DNA of 64,000 nucleotides from Synechococcus sp. MVIR-18-1. Its GTDB lineage: Bacteria > Cyanobacteriota > Cyanobacteriia > PCC-6307 > Cyanobiaceae. The stretch's first letter is position 1. The number at the start of each line of letters is the position of its first letter. The notes under the pieces are model-generated. The model made no database searches. It was not told where the DNA came from and saw only the letters and a program-made list of their open reading frames with translations. Below, one piece after another: positions 63,577-64,000 of this stretch. A program made the position numbers and the translations under genes. Where the stretch lies: the NCBI RefSeq assembly GCF_014279835.1, contig NZ_CP047942.1, positions 806,001-870,000 on the forward strand, in the 5' to 3' direction.

Positions 63577-64000
63577 ATGGCGGATCCAGTGGGACCCGGC
63601 AGCGGCGGTCCCGGCGAATCCGACGAACGGATCATCCAGACAGATTTGCGCAAGGAAATGTCGCGCTCCTATCTGGAGTACGCGATGAGCGTGATCGTTG
63701 GGCGTGCGCTGCCCGACGCTCGAGATGGGCTTAAGCCCGTGCACCGGCGAATTTTGTACGCCATGTACGAGCTCGGGCTCACCAGTGATCGGCCCTACCG
63801 GAAGTGCGCCCGTGTGGTGGGCGAGGTGCTTGGTAAGTACCACCCGCATGGTGATACGGCGGTCTACGACGCCCTGGTGCGCATGGCCCAGGACTTTTCG
63901 ATGTCCATGCCGCTGATTGATGGGCATGGCAACTTCGGATCGGTCGACAACGACCCACCGGCCGCCATGCGTTACACCGAATCGCGGTTGCAGGCGCTCA
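63577..64000 (+). CDS. gyrA: DNA gyrase subunit A, N-terminal part (partial)
   Basis: From ATG 63577 the frame runs off the right edge after 141 codons. After a Gly-rich start ([15 protein letters not shown]) it shows GyrA signatures: [39 protein letters not shown], the quinolone-determining region [19 protein letters not shown] with its HPHGD motif, and [20 protein letters not shown]. The catalytic Tyr follows MRYTESR and would be just beyond. It is divergent from the CAAD gene. Confidence 0.97.
   Translation, partial: MADPVGPGSGGPGESDERIIQTDLRKEMSRSYLEYAMSVIVGRALPDARDGLKPVHRRILYAMYELGLTSDRPYRKCARVVGEVLGKYHPHGDTAVYDALVRMAQDFSMSMPLIDGHGNFGSVDNDPPAAMRYTESRLQAL

Overview
The window looks like part of a marine Synechococcus (picocyanobacterial) chromosome. 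Photosynthesis genes are scattered through it: the end of ycf4, petM, ycf39, petG, cytochrome cM, chlI, a thioredoxin reductase-thioredoxin fusion (NTRC type) and a cyAbrB regulator. Proteins are typical of the group (CAAD/CURT1-like, DUF1400, DUF2721 and DUF3370 families), genes are packed with 1-8 bp overlaps, and the Yfr1 small RNA lies between guaB and trxA as is known for these organisms. No rRNA or tRNA gene, CRISPR array or prophage was seen.

Layout. 1-6500: ycf4 end, a secreted cyclophilin, ilvN, hydrolase, trm1, petM, ycf39, an ArsM-like methyltransferase and an RluE-like pseudouridine synthase. 6500-11450: a Nif11-like peptide, a divergent IF-1, NTRC, an SF2 helicase and small unknowns. 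11560-26490: the pntAA-pntAB-pntB transhydrogenase operon, a YheT-like hydrolase, a [2Fe-2S] ferredoxin with dxr, an NSS transporter, cysS, polA, an HlyD-type adaptor and ychF. 26500-36240: an AT-richer accessory island holding (a) an HprK-like kinase, a sulfotransferase, a GNAT-like protein and a PqqD protein, preceded by a 61-aa ORF overlapping the kinase frame; (b) a lone HUH/REP-type transposase; (c) three tandem outer-membrane barrel genes with near-identical or related barrels and unrelated C-terminal tails, interrupted by a class A acid phosphatase. 36240-47700: a COQ4-like protein, an MFS exporter, a DUF1400 hydrolase, a partial peptide/nickel ABC system, hom, sufE, 5-formyl-THF cyclo-ligase and a Tat-exported beta-carbonic anhydrase. 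47700-54360: cyAbrB, SelO and small unknowns in a gene-poor stretch. 54360-64000: ruvC, chlI, DUF3370, a beta-lactamase-fold protein, trmJ-like, cytM, petG, rsmD, hisH, trxA, Yfr1, guaB-type IMPDH, a CAAD protein and the start of gyrA.

How genes work together. The core regions serve photosynthetic electron transport (cytochrome b6f subunits PetM and PetG, CytM), redox control (NTRC, TrxA, transhydrogenase), chlorophyll synthesis (ChlI), amino-acid and isoprenoid synthesis, and RNA modification. The island between 26.5 and 36.2 kb is the most likely place for something new: a possible peptide- or surface-modifying gene set (RRE-like PqqD, kinase, sulfotransferase, acyltransferase) sits beside a family of surface barrels whose C-terminal tails have been replaced while both the barrel DNA and the 3' flank stayed conserved.
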